Assembly: GCF_001641265.1 (NCBI RefSeq)
Contig: NW_020167534.1
Span: 682,001-746,000, forward strand
Reading direction: 5' to 3'
Origin: Pseudogymnoascus destructans
Taxonomy: Eukaryota; Ascomycota; Leotiomycetes; Thelebolales; Thelebolaceae
Length of the DNA stretch: 64,000 bases
Part shown: positions 1-11,928 of the stretch, piece by piece
Position numbering within the stretch: position 1 is the stretch's first letter
Layout: every line of letters starts with the position of its first letter
Program-made: the position numbers and the translations under genes
Notes under the pieces: generated by a model
Database searches by the model: none
The model's input: only the letters and a program-made list of their open reading frames with translations
What the model was told of the DNA's origin: nothing

Positions 1-1218
1 AGGTATATCCAGCTTCAAGAGGAATACATCAAGGATGAACAGAGGTAAATTACCTTCATCAATACACAGTGTGTAGTACGACTCTCTAACAACATACAGG
101 AGTTTAAAGAGAGAGCTGGTCAGGGCACAAGAAGAGATCAAGCGCATTCAGAGTGTGCCCCTTGTTATTGGGCAGTTTATGGAAGCTATAGATCAAAAGT
201 AAGGCATTGATGTCACTATCGCGATTCAATACTAACCGCGCAAACCAGTACCGGCATCGTGCAATCATCAACAGGCTCCAACTATGTCGTACGAATCCTC
301 TCGACCCTCGACCGCGAGTTGCTCAAGCCATCGTCATCTGTCGCCCTCCATCGCCACTCCAACGCCCTTGTCGACATTCTTCCTCCGGAGGCGGACTCCT
401 CCATCGCCATGCTCGGCGCACACGAGAAGCCCGATGTCACATACGCAGATGTAGGAGGCTTAGATATGCAGAAGCAGGAGATCAGAGAGGCTGTTGAGCT
501 TCCTCTGACGCACTTCGATCTCTACAGACAAATTGGTATCGACCCACCGCGCGGTGTGCTACTTTACGGCCCACCAGGAACGGGAAAGACTATGCTTGTC
601 AAGGCCGTTGCGAACTCTACGACTGCCAACTTCATCCGTGTTGTTGGTTCCGAGTTCGTCCAGAAGTACCTGGGTGAGGGTCCTCGTATGGTCCGCGACG
701 TTTTCCGCATGGCCCGTGAGAACTCCCCAGCAATCATCTTCATTGATGAGATTGATGCCATTGCCACGAAGCGTTTCGATGCCCAGACTGGTGCCGACAG
801 AGAAGTCCAACGTATCTTGCTTGAGCTTCTCAACCAAATGGATGGTTTCGATCAGACCTCCAACGTCAAGGTCATCATGGCCACCAACAGAGCTGATACA
901 CTTGATCCCGCTCTTCTGAGACCTGGACGTTTGGACAGGAAGATTGAGTTCCCTAACCTGAGGGATAGACGTGAGAGACGCCTGATCTTCACCACCATCG
1001 CGAGCAAGATGAGCCTTTCTCCCGAGGTGGATCTTGACAGCTTGATCATCAGAAACGACCCGCTCAGCGGAGCGATCATTGCCGCCATCATGCAGGAGGC
1101 TGGACTGAGGGCGGTCAGGAAGAACAGGTATAATATTATTCAGAGCGATTTGGAGGATGCATACTCAAGCCAGGTCAAGGCTGGGGCGGAGAAGGATAAG
1201 TTCGCATTCTACACCTAA
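1..1218 (+). CDS. RPT3: 26S proteasome regulatory ATPase RPT3 (5'-truncated by window edge)
   Basis: AAA ATPase of the 19S proteasome base ring, which unfolds ubiquitinated substrates and threads them into the 20S core. Exons read 1..44, 100..198 and 249..1218; all junctions are GT-AG and keep frame, and the reading continues to the left of the window. Visible: the end of the N-terminal coiled coil (RAQEEIKRIQS), the OB region (IGQFMEAIDQN, then STGSNYVVRIL), Walker A GPPGTGKT, Walker B IIFIDEID, the second region of homology MATNRADTLDPALLRPGR, and a C-terminus ending FAFYT. Identity to fungal Rpt3 is so high that the call is secure. Only the N-terminal part, probably some tens of residues, is missing. 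It is followed on the same strand by SHMT. Nothing about regulation is visible because the promoter is outside the window. Confidence 0.97.
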
Positions 1219-1741
1219 ACGAGGCATTTGCATTGGAGAATACTGGGCTTGTAATATTAGGAGTAGAGAATGGAATGGCGTGGATATGCAAGGCATTGTA
1301 ATACAAACCCAGATGCCCTGGATCCCATCCCGTGCTTGAATATATGCGAGTGACCTGCCAAGATGAGGGCATCCTATGACGGGAGAGCTACTTGTGCGGC
1401 GACATGCGATTTAACTCAACCCAAGGAGAAATTGCTTGTGATTCTCAACCAACCAGTGAAGCTTGAAAGTATGAAAATAATATAAAACAAGGAGTGAGTT
1501 CGGAGACTTTCGGGGCCCGAATCTCATCAACCAATCGGCCACCACCCCTGCACAATCGATAGCATTTTTAGCTAATAAATTTAGCGGATTAACACCAACG
1601 CGGGGCAGCATCGGGTGGCGGTCAGAAATTTGGGGGTAAATTATCGTCATACCTTTCGAAGTTTCCACCCACCATTTATTCTTCTACCCATTTACTACAT
1701 TTGAAGATTTAGGATTTGATCAGATCGAATCAATTGTGAAA
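1219..1741. other. Intergenic: RPT3 3' end and SHMT promoter
   Basis: 523 bp without a supportable gene. It holds the RPT3 3' UTR and the SHMT promoter. The one longer open frame (minus strand, about 85 codons) has no recognisable protein features. Confidence 0.6.
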
Positions 1742-3311
1742 ATGGCTTCTACTACCCAGCCCACATATGCCCTCTCCCAGGCGCACAAGGACGTAAGTTC
1801 CAGCTATCGGAGTCATAATGGACATGACAGTTGACATCACAATGTGTAGGCTCTTGAGAAGTCCTTGTTGGAGACCGATCCTGAGATAGCTGCGATCATG
1901 GCAAGTCTAATCAATCATAATCATATCTCACGATGGCATATCTAACGTAAAATTCCAGGAGAAAGAGATCCAGAGACAGCGCGAGTCCATCATCCTCATC
2001 GCTTCCGAGAACGTCACCTCCCGCGCCGTTTTCGACGCACTGGGATCCCCAATGTCCAACAAGTACTCTGAGGGTTACCCAGGTGCTAGATACTACGGCG
2101 GCAACGAGCACATCGATGCCATTGAGTTGACCTGCCAGGCTCGTGCCCTTACCGCCTTCAACTTGGATAAGGCCAAGTGGGGTGTCAACGTCCAGTGCCT
2201 CAGTGGTAGCCCTGCCAACCTCCAGGCCTACCAGGCCATCATGAGGCCCCATGACAGACTTATGGGTCTTGATCTCCCCCACGGAGGCCATCTGTCCCAC
2301 GGTTACCAGACCCCTCAGCGCAAGATCTCCGCTGTCTCCACCTACTTCGAGACCTTCCCTTACCGTGTCAACATTGAGACCGGCATCATCGACTACGAGC
2401 AGCTCGAGCAGAATGCCCTCATGTACAGACCCAAGGTCCTCGTTGCCGGTACCTCTGCCTACTGCCGTCTGATCGACTACAAGCGCATGCGCGAGATCGC
2501 CGACAAGGTCGGTGCCTACCTCGTTGTCGACATGGCCCACATCTCCGGTCTCATCGCCGCCGGTGTCATCCCATCTCCCTTCGAGTATGCCGACATCGTC
2601 ACCACCACCACCCACAAGTCCCTCCGTGGTCCCCGTGGTGCCATGATCTTCTTCCGCAAGGGTGTCCGCTCCACTGACGCCAAGACCGGAAAGGACATCC
2701 TTTACGATCTGGAGAACCCCATCAACTTCTCCGTCTTCCCCGGTCACCAGGGTGGACCCCACAACCACACCATCACCGCCCTCGCCGTTGCCCTCAAGCA
2801 GGCCAACACCCCCGAGTTCAAGCAGTACCAGGAGCAGGTCATCAAGAACGCCAAAGCCATCGAGGTCGAGCTCAAGCGTCTCGGCTACAAGCTCGTTGCC
2901 GACGGCACCGACTCCCACATGGTCCTCATGGACCTCCGCGCACAGTCCCTGGACGGTGCCCGCGTCGAGGCCGTCCTTGAGCAGATCAACATTGCCTGCA
3001 ACAAGAACGCCATCCCCGGCGACAAGTCCGCTCTCAGCCCATGCGGTATCCGCATCGGTACCCCCGCCATGACCTCCCGTGGATTCGGCGAGGAGGACTT
3101 CAAGAGAGTCGCTAGCTACATTGACCAGACCATCCAGATCTGCAAGGAGACCCAGGCCGCGCTCCCCAAGCCGGACAACAAGCTCAAGGACTTCAGGGCC
3201 AAGGTTGCCGGTGGCGAGATCGAGAAGATCAACGCTCTCCGCAAGGAGATCGCCAGCTGGGCTTCCAGCTTCCCCCTCCCAGTTGAGGGATGGAGAGCCG
3301 AGAAGGTTTAA
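1742..3311 (+). CDS. Serine hydroxymethyltransferase, cytosolic type
   Basis: PLP enzyme that interconverts serine plus tetrahydrofolate and glycine plus 5,10-methylene-THF. Exons are 1742..1792, 1850..1900 and 1959..3311, giving 484 aa. The start ATG gives the short N-terminus MASTTQPTYALSQAHKD, with no mitochondrial presequence, which fits the cytosolic isoform. Conserved blocks: SIILIASENVTSRAV, NKYSEGYPGARYYGG, VVDMAHISGL and the PLP-lysine motif TTTTHKSLRGPRG (Lys254). The second intron (1901..1958) starts with GCAAGT, a GC-AG intron; the GT a few bases downstream would shift the frame. C-rich third positions suggest high expression. Fungal homologues are often called SHM2, but orthology to a yeast name was not tested. 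Confidence 0.96.
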
Positions 3312-3919
3312 ATAGTTGTTTGCATTTTAAGGGTGTTATGGTGTGAAAAGGGTTAGGGAAAGCTCATCACATTTTCCGGCTGGGTTGTTTATCGTTGCAG
3401 AGCCTGCTTCAACGCAGTTGACATAGAATTGGAATTACTTAAAAACATTATGGATCGAAAGATCACTTGACTTGTTTGATGTGTACTTGTGCCTGTAGCT
3501 GTGGTGGTTTATATTGGTAGTACTCCTATGCGTGGTCCTGAAATTTGTATATAGCGTAGACATGTTACCGAAACATAACTTCATTCTGAAAATAAGGATA
3601 GCCAAGAGAATTGAACCCAGAATTACTACGTAAAGATAAATTCCCATTCCGTACTGAAAGCCTCATCTACTCCTAAAAAGTTCACTGGTCGGGCGGTGAT
3701 GACGCTAGTACATATTAAGTTTAGCGCCACAGAAATGCTAGCGGGCTGCAAATCGCACTGCACGAAAAAAGTTCAAGGTGCGAAGCTGTGATTGAGGTTT
3801 TCCACTAATCGACAACTATCACCGACAACCATTGGACCGCAACTCTCAAGAATAAATCTTGTGAGTTTGATAAGGTCTACGACACCAATTACGGTAGACG
3901 CCGAAGACGTTTGCCCACC
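3312..3919. other. Intergenic: SHMT 3' end and NOP56 promoter
   Basis: 608 bp, AT-richer than the flanking exons, with no supportable gene. It contains the SHMT 3' UTR and the NOP56 promoter. The sequence just before the NOP56 ATG (gcccacc) is a good fungal start context. Confidence 0.6.
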
Positions 3920-5603
3920 ATGTCCGCCATAGATTACCTGCTCCACGAGAGCTCAGTGGGATATGCGATCTTCCAGGTCGTCCACCAGCCAGAGACTATT
4001 GGCAGCAGATTGAAGGAGGTCGAGGCTGCTTCCCATGATGTCGCCAAGTTCGGAAAGATGGTCAAGCTGGTCAACTTTGCGCCTTACAGGTACAATTGAA
4101 AGGGATCAATTCTTTTAAGACTAGATTGCTAACTCAGATTACAGAGGTGCGGCCGAGGCCCTTGAGAACGTCAACCTCATCTCTGAGGGTGTCCTGTCCG
4201 AATACCTCCGCTCCGTCCTTGAGCTGAGTCTCCCAAAAGTCAGCAAGAAGAAGAAGACCGTTCTCGGTGTCCAGGACAAGGCCTTGGCCGGTAGCATCAA
4301 GGCCAACTTCTCCTCCGTCGAGTGCGAGACTGGCGATACCTCCGAGGTTGTCGCCGACTTGCTCAGAGGCCTGCGAACGCACGCCGGAAAGCTGCTCAAG
4401 GGTCTTCACGAGGGAGATGTCGAGAGAGCACAGCTTGGTCTCGGCCACGCCTACTCCCGCGCAAAGGTCAAGTTCTCCGTCCAGAAGAACGACAATCACA
4501 TCATCCAGGCCATTGCCACCCTGGACCACCTCGACAAGGCCGTCAACACATTCTCCATGCGTGTGCGCGAGTGGTACTCGTGGCACTTCCCCGAGCTGAT
4601 CAAGATCGTCTCGGACAACCACACCTACGCCAAGCTTGCCCTCGCCATCGGCGACAAGAAGTCCCTCAGCGACGACAGGCTCCACGACATTGCCACGCTC
4701 GTCAACGACGATGCTGACATCGCGCAAGCCATCATCGACGCTGGCAAGGTCTCCATGGGCCAGGACATCTCCGAGGAGGACATGAAGAACGTCTCCGCGT
4801 TCGCAAACCGCGTCGTCAAGCTCGCCGAATACCGCCGTTCCCTCTTCCAATACCTCACCGACAAGATGGCCATCGTCGCGCCCAACCTGGCCTCGCTGAT
4901 CGGCGAGGTCGTCGCCGCGCGCCTCATCTCCCACGCGGGTTCCCTCACCAACCTCTCCAAGTACCCCGCCTCCACCGTCCAGATTCTCGGTGCCGAGAAG
5001 GCCCTCTTCCGCGCGCTGAAGACCAAGGGAAACACCCCCAAGTACGGCCTCATCTACCACTCCAGCTTCATCGGCCGCGCCGGCACCAAGAACAAGGGCC
5101 GCATCTCCAGATTCCTGGCCAACAAGTGCTCTATTGCATCGAGGATTGATAACTTCTCCGAGACCCCGTCGACGAAGTTCGGTGAGGCTCTCAAGGCTCA
5201 GGTCGAGGAGAGACTCGAGTTCTACGCCACCGGAAAGGCACCAACCAGGAACGAGGAGGCTATGGTACGTTGCCCGTTTACACTTTGCTAAAAATATCAG
5301 ATATGCTAACACACCCCACAGAAGGGAGCCATGGACGCCGTCCTGGGCGAGATCCAGATCGACCCCGAGATGGCCGACATCGTCCCCCCCAGCGCCACCA
5401 AGAAGGATAAGAAGGAGAAGAAGGACAAGAAGGAGAAGAAGAGCAAGGGCGGCGACGACGACGAGAAGAATGACAAGAAGGAGAAGAAGAGCAAAGGCGG
5501 CGACAACGACGAGAAGAAGGACAAGAAGCGCCGGCGCAGCGAGGCCGCCGACGAGGAGCCCCCGAAGAAGGAGAAGAAGAAGAGCAAGAAGGTCGCTGCT
5601 TAG
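3920..5603 (+). CDS. NOP56: Nucleolar protein NOP56 (box C/D snoRNP core)
   Basis: Core component of box C/D snoRNPs in the nucleolus; with NOP58 and fibrillarin it supports rRNA 2'-O-methylation and pre-rRNA processing (established for the family). Exons 3920..4089, 4145..5264 and 5322..5603 give 523 aa. Domains in order: NOP5NT-like N-terminus (YLLHESSVGYAIFQ), coiled coil, and NOP domain with LGLGHAYSRAKVKFSVQKND, INTFSMRVREWY-like sequence, AGSLTNLSKYPASTVQILGAEKAL and NKGRISRFLANKCS. The C-terminal tail (third exon) is a lysine/glutamate/aspartate-rich repeat typical of NOP56. Introns are 55 and 57 bp, too short to host a snoRNA as some animal NOP56 introns do. It converges with VPS4. 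NOP58 is the main alternative; the tail and NOP-domain wording favour NOP56. Confidence 0.95.
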
Positions 5604-6036
5604 CCGCGCTTCTCCCCTCTGCTACGATTCTTGTACTTCTCTCTCTGTGCTTTGGTGTGTTTTGTCTCTCTCTCATAACTCGGCGCGGTCATGAAGGTGT
5701 GGGTGCGCATACACGTTCTAGTTTGTGCATGTTTGGCGTTTGCGGCTCTGTGTAGGCTGGCATCTTTAGGATCTTAGGTGCTTCGAATAAATAACATGTG
5801 AAAGGAACTTATGGGGTGCTTGCTGTTGTGACTGCTGTGGCAGTAACTGTGTGTTTCCGTGGGCATAACATATACTCAATGATTTTGTATAATTTTGTAT
5901 ATCCCGCCCTCATCTCTGTATACCCTCCTGCTATAAACAAATGCTCCCACCCCTTCCCCGAACGCCGCGCTTCAATGTCCAAGCCCCTAATCCAAGCAAT
6001 CTGCGCACATCCAGACAACCCCTCCGCACCACACTT
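5604..6036. other. Convergent 3' intergenic region NOP56/VPS4
   Basis: 433 bp between two tail-to-tail genes. It holds the 3' UTRs and probably overlapping termination signals. An AATAAA-like string (gaataaataac, about 5785) could serve NOP56 polyadenylation. No gene seen. Confidence 0.5.
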
Positions 6037-7489
6037 CTACGCGCCCTCACTACCGAACTCGGCTGTCCACTCTTCGCTGCGCTTGATATCCTCCTGCGAC
6101 ACTGTTGGCCGCGAGCTCTTGACAGCCTTGATGAAGTCCTTGAGCAGGAGAGGCGGCTCGAGGAGAGCGTCGCTGTCGACTTCTGTCCATGACATCTCGA
6201 TTGCACCTTTGTCGCCGGGGGAGCAGGGCGTCAGTTTCTCGGCGCCATCGACATCGACCTGCATATTGTTAGAACCTATATAACACCCCATAGACTTGAC
6301 CGAAAGACACAAGAATGCAGGATTTCACGAGAGGAAAAGTAGAACGCACCTTCTTATAATGCGTAGACATCTGAATCTTCCTCACCGGCTGCATCAACGC
6401 ATCCTGGACCGCCACGCTAATATCACTCCCCGAATACCCCTCACTCAGTTCCCCCAGCTTCCTAAAATCCGCCGGCGCAAGATCACACGGCGTCGTCCCC
6501 ACCGCCAACTCAAACATCTTCGTCCGCGCCGGCAAATCGGGCAGCGAGATATGCACACGCCTCTGAAAGCGCCGACGAATCGCATTATCGAGTTGCCACG
6601 GGATGTTGGTCGCGCCGAGGACGAGCACGCCCCGCGAATCCTGCCCGACGCCGTCCATCTGCACCAGCATCTCGGTTTTGATGCGGCGCGAGGCTTCGGA
6701 TTGGCCTTCGTCGCGGGAGCCGCAGAGGGCGTCGACCTCGTCGATGAAGATGATCGAGGGTTTGTTTTCGCGGGCCATGGCGAAGAGCTGTTTTACCAAC
6801 CTAGTCTCATATCAGTACCTTCTAACCATTCAGAGACAAACAAGGGGGGGGGGGACATACCTCTCAGACTCTCCCATCCATTTACTCACCAAATCCGAGC
6901 TACTAACACTAAAAAACGTACTATTCGCCTCCGTAGCCACCGCCTTGGCCAAAAACGACTTCCCCGTTCCCGGCGGGCCGTACATCAGAATCCCCTTCCA
7001 GGGCTGCCTCTTCCCCACAAACAGATGCGGGAACTTGATGGGCAGGATCACCGCCTCCTTCAGCGCCTCCTTCGCGCCCTCCAGCCCCGCAACATCCTCC
7101 CACTTGATATTCGGCTTATCCTGCAAGATCGCCCCGGCCAGCGCATTCCGCAGCTTCTTGTTATCCGCGTCCCCGTCCTCCTCGTCCCTGGCCTTGCCGT
7201 TGCCCCCGCGCGAGGAACCGTCCGCGCCCATCATGGAGGGCTTCTTGTGCTTCCCTTCGGCGTCCGCGAGGTGCTGTTTTAGTTTCTCGGCGCGCTCCAT
7301 GTACTCGGATGCTTTGGCGCGGATCATCTCCTTGGAGCGGGCGTTCTTCTCCCATTTCAGGGCTAGCATGAAGAGTTCCAGGGACTGGTAGTAGAGCTGG
7401 TAGGCTTTGTCGTAGTCGCCGTTTGTGTCGCTCTCGATGGCTTTCTTGACGACATCGATGGCGCGCCCGAGGAAGTCGGTGTTGGACAT
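6037..7489 (-). CDS. VPS4: Vacuolar protein sorting ATPase VPS4
   Basis: AAA ATPase that disassembles ESCRT-III on endosomes and is needed for multivesicular body formation. Minus-strand exons 6861..7489, 6350..6800 and 6037..6258 give 433 aa, close to the yeast length. The N-terminal MIT domain (about residues 1-75, MSNTDFLGRAIDVVKKAIE) binds ESCRT-III tails. Then come a charged linker, the ATPase core with Walker A GPPGTGKS, pore-loop region KWMGESER, Walker B IIFIDEVDAL, NIPWQLDNAIRRRF, and the Vps4 C-terminal domain (LTPCSPGDKGAIEMSW). The first MSNTD methionine was chosen because upstream sequence in the same frame does not belong to the family. The first acceptor follows a run of G/C bases. 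Divergent from the prefoldin gene. Confidence 0.97.
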
Positions 7490-7976
7490 CTTGCAGAGGG
7501 TGGTGGATGAACCGCTCGAGTGGCGAGGACGATGGAAGGCGAGTTGGAGGCGGTTGTAGAGGCCGCCTAGATGAGGGGTTTGGTGGGATAGATTGGTGTT
7601 GCCTAGACGACCTCGCAAATTCGGAATATAGACACTGACGAATACCTCTCGACTTCAGCACGTAGCCCTCACAACCTCACAATACGCAATGGGGCAAATA
7701 ATCAAATGGCAGCGGGGAAGGAAGCCAAAGGCGGTTTCGAATGTCGCCGTCCGTTGTGGTGCTAAACGGCTTGTTGTCCGTCGCCGCTCCAGTGACGCAA
7801 GGCCAGCCAGCCGCCGCTTCGCTTGACGCCGCGACCCCACCAAGTGCAGCACAGCAAAAAGAGCCTCCAACGCCGAAAATCTCAAGGGAACGCCTGAACA
7901 CACGACTGAATAGCTGTGTATATTCACCGCAGCAAGAATTAAATCTCCGCCCTCGCATACGTCCTTTGCCGCAGAT
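7490..7976. promoter_or_regulatory. Divergent promoter region VPS4 / prefoldin 6
   Basis: 487 bp lie between the two divergent start codons and must contain both promoters. No convincing TATA box or known operator was recognised. Confidence 0.6.
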
Positions 7977-8726
7977 ATGGCAGAAGCACAACAGCGCACT
8001 CAAGTCCTAACAGGCGAATACCAGAAGCTCCAAGCTGGTACGTCTCCCTCCCCCTCCCCCCTCCCATCTGTCAGAGAAGAAGACCCCAAGCTAACCCCTC
8101 TCCCAGAGCTCCAAACCATCGTCTCCGCGCGCCAAAAGCTCGAAAGCCAGCAGCAAGAGAACAAAGGGGTGAAGCGGGTTCGTCTTTCCCTTTCCCAGTC
8201 CACTCCTCCTCCTGCGGGCCTACTCCGACAATGGGGGGGGGTATGGGGGATATGTGCTAAGCTATACGTCTACAGGAATTCGACTCCCTCGCTGAGGAAG
8301 CGAATATTTATAAACTCGTTGGGCCGGTGCTGTTGAAGCAGGAGAAGATGGAGGCTGTTATGGCTGTTGATGGACGGTTGGAGTTTATTGATAATGAGAT
8401 GTATGGCCCCCTTCGTCCCCCTCCGGCTCTCTATTATACCCCCTCACACACCTGCCTAAAACTACGCACTGAAGCTAACACAAACTAGAAAACGCACCGA
8501 AAAGCAAATCGCAGATATCCAAGCTTCCAGCGACGCAAAGCGCTCTGAAGTCAGTCTTTCCTCCCACCCTCCCTTCCCCCCTCCCCCCTCCTCCCTTCTC
8601 CCTTCCCCCTTCCACCCCCTCATCCTCCTCCCCCCACCACCTCACCCGCCCACCCAAACACGCAAAGCTAACCCCGACCAGATAATCAACCTCCAATCCC
8701 AAGCCTCCTCCCAACCAACCGCCTGA
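7977..8726 (+). CDS. YKE2: Prefoldin subunit 6 (beta-type prefoldin)
   Basis: Small subunit of the hexameric prefoldin co-chaperone that hands unfolded actin and tubulin to the CCT chaperonin. It is split over five exons: 7977..8037, 8107..8177, 8276..8400, 8489..8549 and 8682..8726, all GT-AG and in frame, giving 120 aa. The product is a coiled-coil protein: TGEYQKLQAELQTIVSARQK forms the first helix, then EFDSLAEEANIYKLVGPVLLKQ (beta hairpin region typical of beta prefoldins), EAVMAVDGRLEFIDNEI, and a second helix with KRTEKQIADIQ. The length matches prefoldin 6 (about 115-130 aa). No single exon gives a recognisable long ORF, so the gene is easily missed. The last intron contains a long pyrimidine tract. 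Confidence 0.92.
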
Positions 8727-9485
8727 TCCCCCCCCCCGGCTCACCAACGCCGCTCCAAGACTGAGCGAGTGAGTGAGAGCGGTGTACACGTGGTCTGCAG
8801 GTAGGCGACGCGCATGTCAACAGTGAGGATACGATGGGCTTGGGCTGCTATGCGAGGTGCCTGTCTGCGCAAAGAGAAGGGTGTGGATGCATACTGTCTG
8901 TCCGCCTGTCCACATGTCTCGGGAGCCACGGGAACTTACGGACCTGCTGGATGGCGCGGGGAACTGCGGGTGCACAGCCTACGTACACACACATGATTGA
9001 TCGGTAGGGAGACTACAGTACACACATAGTACAGCACAACACAATGGGTCTGCTTGGGAGGGGTGGGATCGGGAGCACCTGCAGCTGTCACCACTGCATC
9101 GTACCTGCCTGCCTGCCTGCGTCCCATAACCTCTCATCTGCAGGACCATCTGCCTAGACCCGACAAACTGGCTGGCTGGCTACTTACTGCGGTCTCCTGC
9201 ACCGCGGGAGGATGCGGTGCGGGGGATATACCGTACCGCGGCTGTTCGATGCAGGATTCCGTGTAGGGAGGGAGGATCCCTACCTACCTGCTGGTAGATT
9301 TATCATATTCCTTCCCGTATACTACCGTGTGCAGTGTGCATGAAGGTGGTGTGTGTTGATACTGTGTGTGTGGATGTCTATAACGCATACGATTGTTTAA
9401 ACCTCGGCTTGGGAGTGAGTATCTCGAGGACTGCGTTGATTCTCATGTATTTCCTAATCAGGTGAACTGAGCGAACTGTACCTAC

Positions 9486-9641
9486 CTTCCCATCCCTCCT
9501 CCTCCTTCCCATCCTCCTCCTCCCACCCATCCTCCTCCTCCCACCCTCCTCCTTCCATTCCTCCTCCTCCTTCCCATCCTCCTCCTCCTTCCATCCCTCC
9601 TCCTTCCATCCCTCCTCCTCCTTCCCATCCTCCTCCCCCCA
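9486..9641. repeat. Pyrimidine minisatellite (CCTCCTCCTTCCCAT-like)
   Basis: About 155 bp made almost only of C and T on the plus strand, with imperfect repeats of cctcctccttcccat and variants. This is a strand-asymmetric polypyrimidine tract. Confidence 0.85.
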
Positions 9642-9988
9642 TCCACCAACCATGAAACGCGCACCACACCAACCCCAACCGGCAAAACTCGGATAAAACC
9701 CACCACCGGTAGAAGTCCAGATGCCAGCAAGAGAAGGGGCCGTGCGACGGATCCCAGATACAAACCCACGGCCTACGAACACATCTCCGGATGTATATGT
9801 TGGGTTTGAGGATGCTGACCATGACCCCTCCCATCCCTCCCTCCCGATAACGGCAGAGGCGGACGGGCCGAGGCGATATCCCCCTCGCTGAGGTGAGCGC
9901 GTGGTATACAGGGAAAGGAGAGGGCCGGGAGGGCCGGGGGCGGATGATGACGGGAAGTATTGTCTGGGTATCTGGCACTCCCATCCAT

Positions 9989-10100
9989 CCTCGTCCTCAT
10001 CCTCGTACTCATCCTCGTCCTCATCCTCGTCCTCATCCTCGTCCTCATCCTCGTCCTCATCCTCGTACTCATCCTCGTCCTCATCCTCATCCTCGTCCTT
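9989..10100. repeat. Hexanucleotide-type microsatellite TCCTCG/TCCTCA
   Basis: About 110 bp alternating tcctcg and tcctca units with occasional tactca. It yields meaningless Asp/Glu or Ser/Leu open frames on both strands. Confidence 0.9.
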
Positions 10101-10518
10101 GTCGGCGTATCCATCCCTCCCTCCCTCTCGTATGCCATAGCTGCCCAACCCAGTGGGATTTAGAAATCCCACTGTGTTAAGACTCACTGTCTGTCTGTCT
10201 GATATAGAACACAGAACACACGTAGCAACCAGGCCAACCCCTCGCTCGGACACTCCATAGTATACCCTACCCAGCCGCACTGCATTTAATCTCCCTCGAC
10301 GGCTTTTCTCCCCTATGCCGCCCAGACCTAATTCTCCGCTGCACCTGCGAAATAGACTCACACGCATATTATCTCAACCCCAAGACCGGTTAATCTTCAT
10401 CCCCCCATCGCTGGCTGCTGTACAACCGTTGTGCACATGCGTGCCCATGCTTTGACCGCGTCTCGTGGTGGATCGACAGTACTGCAGTCCTCCCTAACGC
10501 CCTTTTTCTAGGGTTAGA

Positions 10519-10557
10519 AGGGCGTCGTGCTAGGGCGTCGTGCTAGGGCGTCGTGCT
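10519..10557. repeat. Three exact copies of a 13 bp unit
   Basis: The unit agggcgtcgtgct occurs three times head to tail. Confidence 0.9.
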
Positions 10558-10680
10558 AGGGGTGTTGTTGTAGAGACCCCCCCATCAAGGCCCCTGGAAC
10601 GACCTAGTTAGGTCGGTTATGCCCCCGGCCAACCAGGCCTTCGAGAAGGATTGATAGTGCTTCTACGCGGTGCCATGTGG

Positions 10681-10890
10681 AGAGGGGAGGGGGGGAGGGG
10701 GAGGGGAGGGGGGGGAGGGGGGAGGGGAGGGGATGGGACTGGGGGAGGGGGGCTGGGGGGATTGGGGGGATTGGGCGTAGTGCCGCAGGGCCGAATGGCA
10801 GCGGTCTGGCAGCCGGGGGTGTAATTTCGACGGGGGGGTGTAATTTCGGCGAGGGGTGTAATTTCGGCGAGGTGTAGTTTCGGATCGTTC
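10681..10890. repeat. G-rich tract followed by degenerate GTGTAATTTCGGCGAGG repeats
   Basis: Positions about 10681-10770 are runs of G separated by single A or T on the plus strand. About 10819-10885 carries four degenerate copies of gtgtaatttcggcgagg. The G-runs could form G-quadruplexes (inference). Confidence 0.7.
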
Positions 10891-11009
10891 CTTTTCTTCC
10901 GTTGACTTGCTTTATATTCCCACATGAACACGAGCAGATATGTGAAATCCCGCACTTCCGATAGGTGGGCTTAACCCGCCCCCTCCCTTCTGCTTCTGTT
11001 TATACTCCC

Positions 11010-11037
11010 GGACTACGGACTACGGACTACGGACTAC
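11010..11037. repeat. Four exact GGACTAC heptamers
   Basis: Four tandem copies of ggactac with no interruption. Confidence 0.9.
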
Positions 11038-11256
11038 TCCTTCAAGCCATCCGGATACTGGTAAGGGAAGGACAGAGATGGACTCATACCCTGGTTCACA
11101 CATGGCGGCGGCCATCCATCCATGCCCCTGCCTCTGTTCGGCTAGGATCCTGGGGTGGGTTTGCTTTGATTTGATTTTGATTGATTCGAGTTGATTGCGT
11201 GGAGAGTGGAGTGGGAGGGAGAGGCGGTGAGTGGGGGGAGGGAGAGGCGGTGAAGG

Positions 11257-11463
11257 AAGGGGAAGGAGCGACGACGATGAGGGAAGGGGGGACGACGATG
11301 AGGGGAAGGAGCGACGACGATGAGGGAAGGGGGGACGACGATGAGGGGAAGGGGGGACGACGATGAGGGGAAGGAGCGACGACGACGATGAAGGAGCGAC
11401 GACAAATGAGGGGAAGGAGCGACGACGACGATGAAGGAGCAACGACGACGATGAGGGAGATGG
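11257..11463. repeat. Minisatellite GGAAGGAGCGACGACGATGAG
   Basis: About ten imperfect units combining gacgacgatgag with ggaagg(a/g)g. Purine-rich on the plus strand. Confidence 0.85.
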
Positions 11464-11928
11464 GGAGGTCGACGGCGTGGATGTGGTCACTGCACTGTAA
11501 TCAACCAGAAGCTCCTTCCTTCTCCGGCTAACCGTCGCTATCCTGAGCTGCCGTGGTAGGGTGGAAGTTATGCAGAGTAGCCGGGGCGACGAGGGTCTTG
11601 TTTGTACTGTAACTTAGGTGCATTGCATGTCTGATCTCTGCCGCCCATGACGACAAACAATGCTTCATTCCGTGCACTCGGCATCCTTCATCCTCTATAC
11701 ATTCCCGACCTCGACGTCACTTCCGAACTTCACATTCGCCCCCCCGGCCTCACGTCCAATTCACCTTCCACATCGAATAAGATCCCCCCCTTCTCTCGAC
11801 CTTCTCGACTCCAGCATCTGCCGCCCAACTTCCGAACACCGAAAACCCGCCAGATCGCCCGGTCAGGAAAGTGGATAAGCCCAGCCGCGACACTACTCGG
11901 TCCTGGCCCCGCCCACGAAACCATCCGT

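Noticed and set aside
1911..2918. 335-codon minus-strand open frame opposite SHMT
   Set aside because: Antisense shadow of a highly biased coding sequence; Leu/Val/Gly/Asp-rich with no motif, and SHMT is certain on the plus strand.
4090..4144. snoRNA in a NOP56 intron
   Set aside because: Both introns are under 60 bp and lack C/D or H/ACA boxes.
4134..5312. 392-codon minus-strand open frame opposite NOP56
   Set aside because: Antisense shadow of the NOP56 exon 2; no family features.
9378..10367. 329-codon minus-strand open frame
   Set aside because: Made of Asp/Glu and Trp/Lys/Glu repeats that come from two microsatellites; the flanks have no protein-like conservation.
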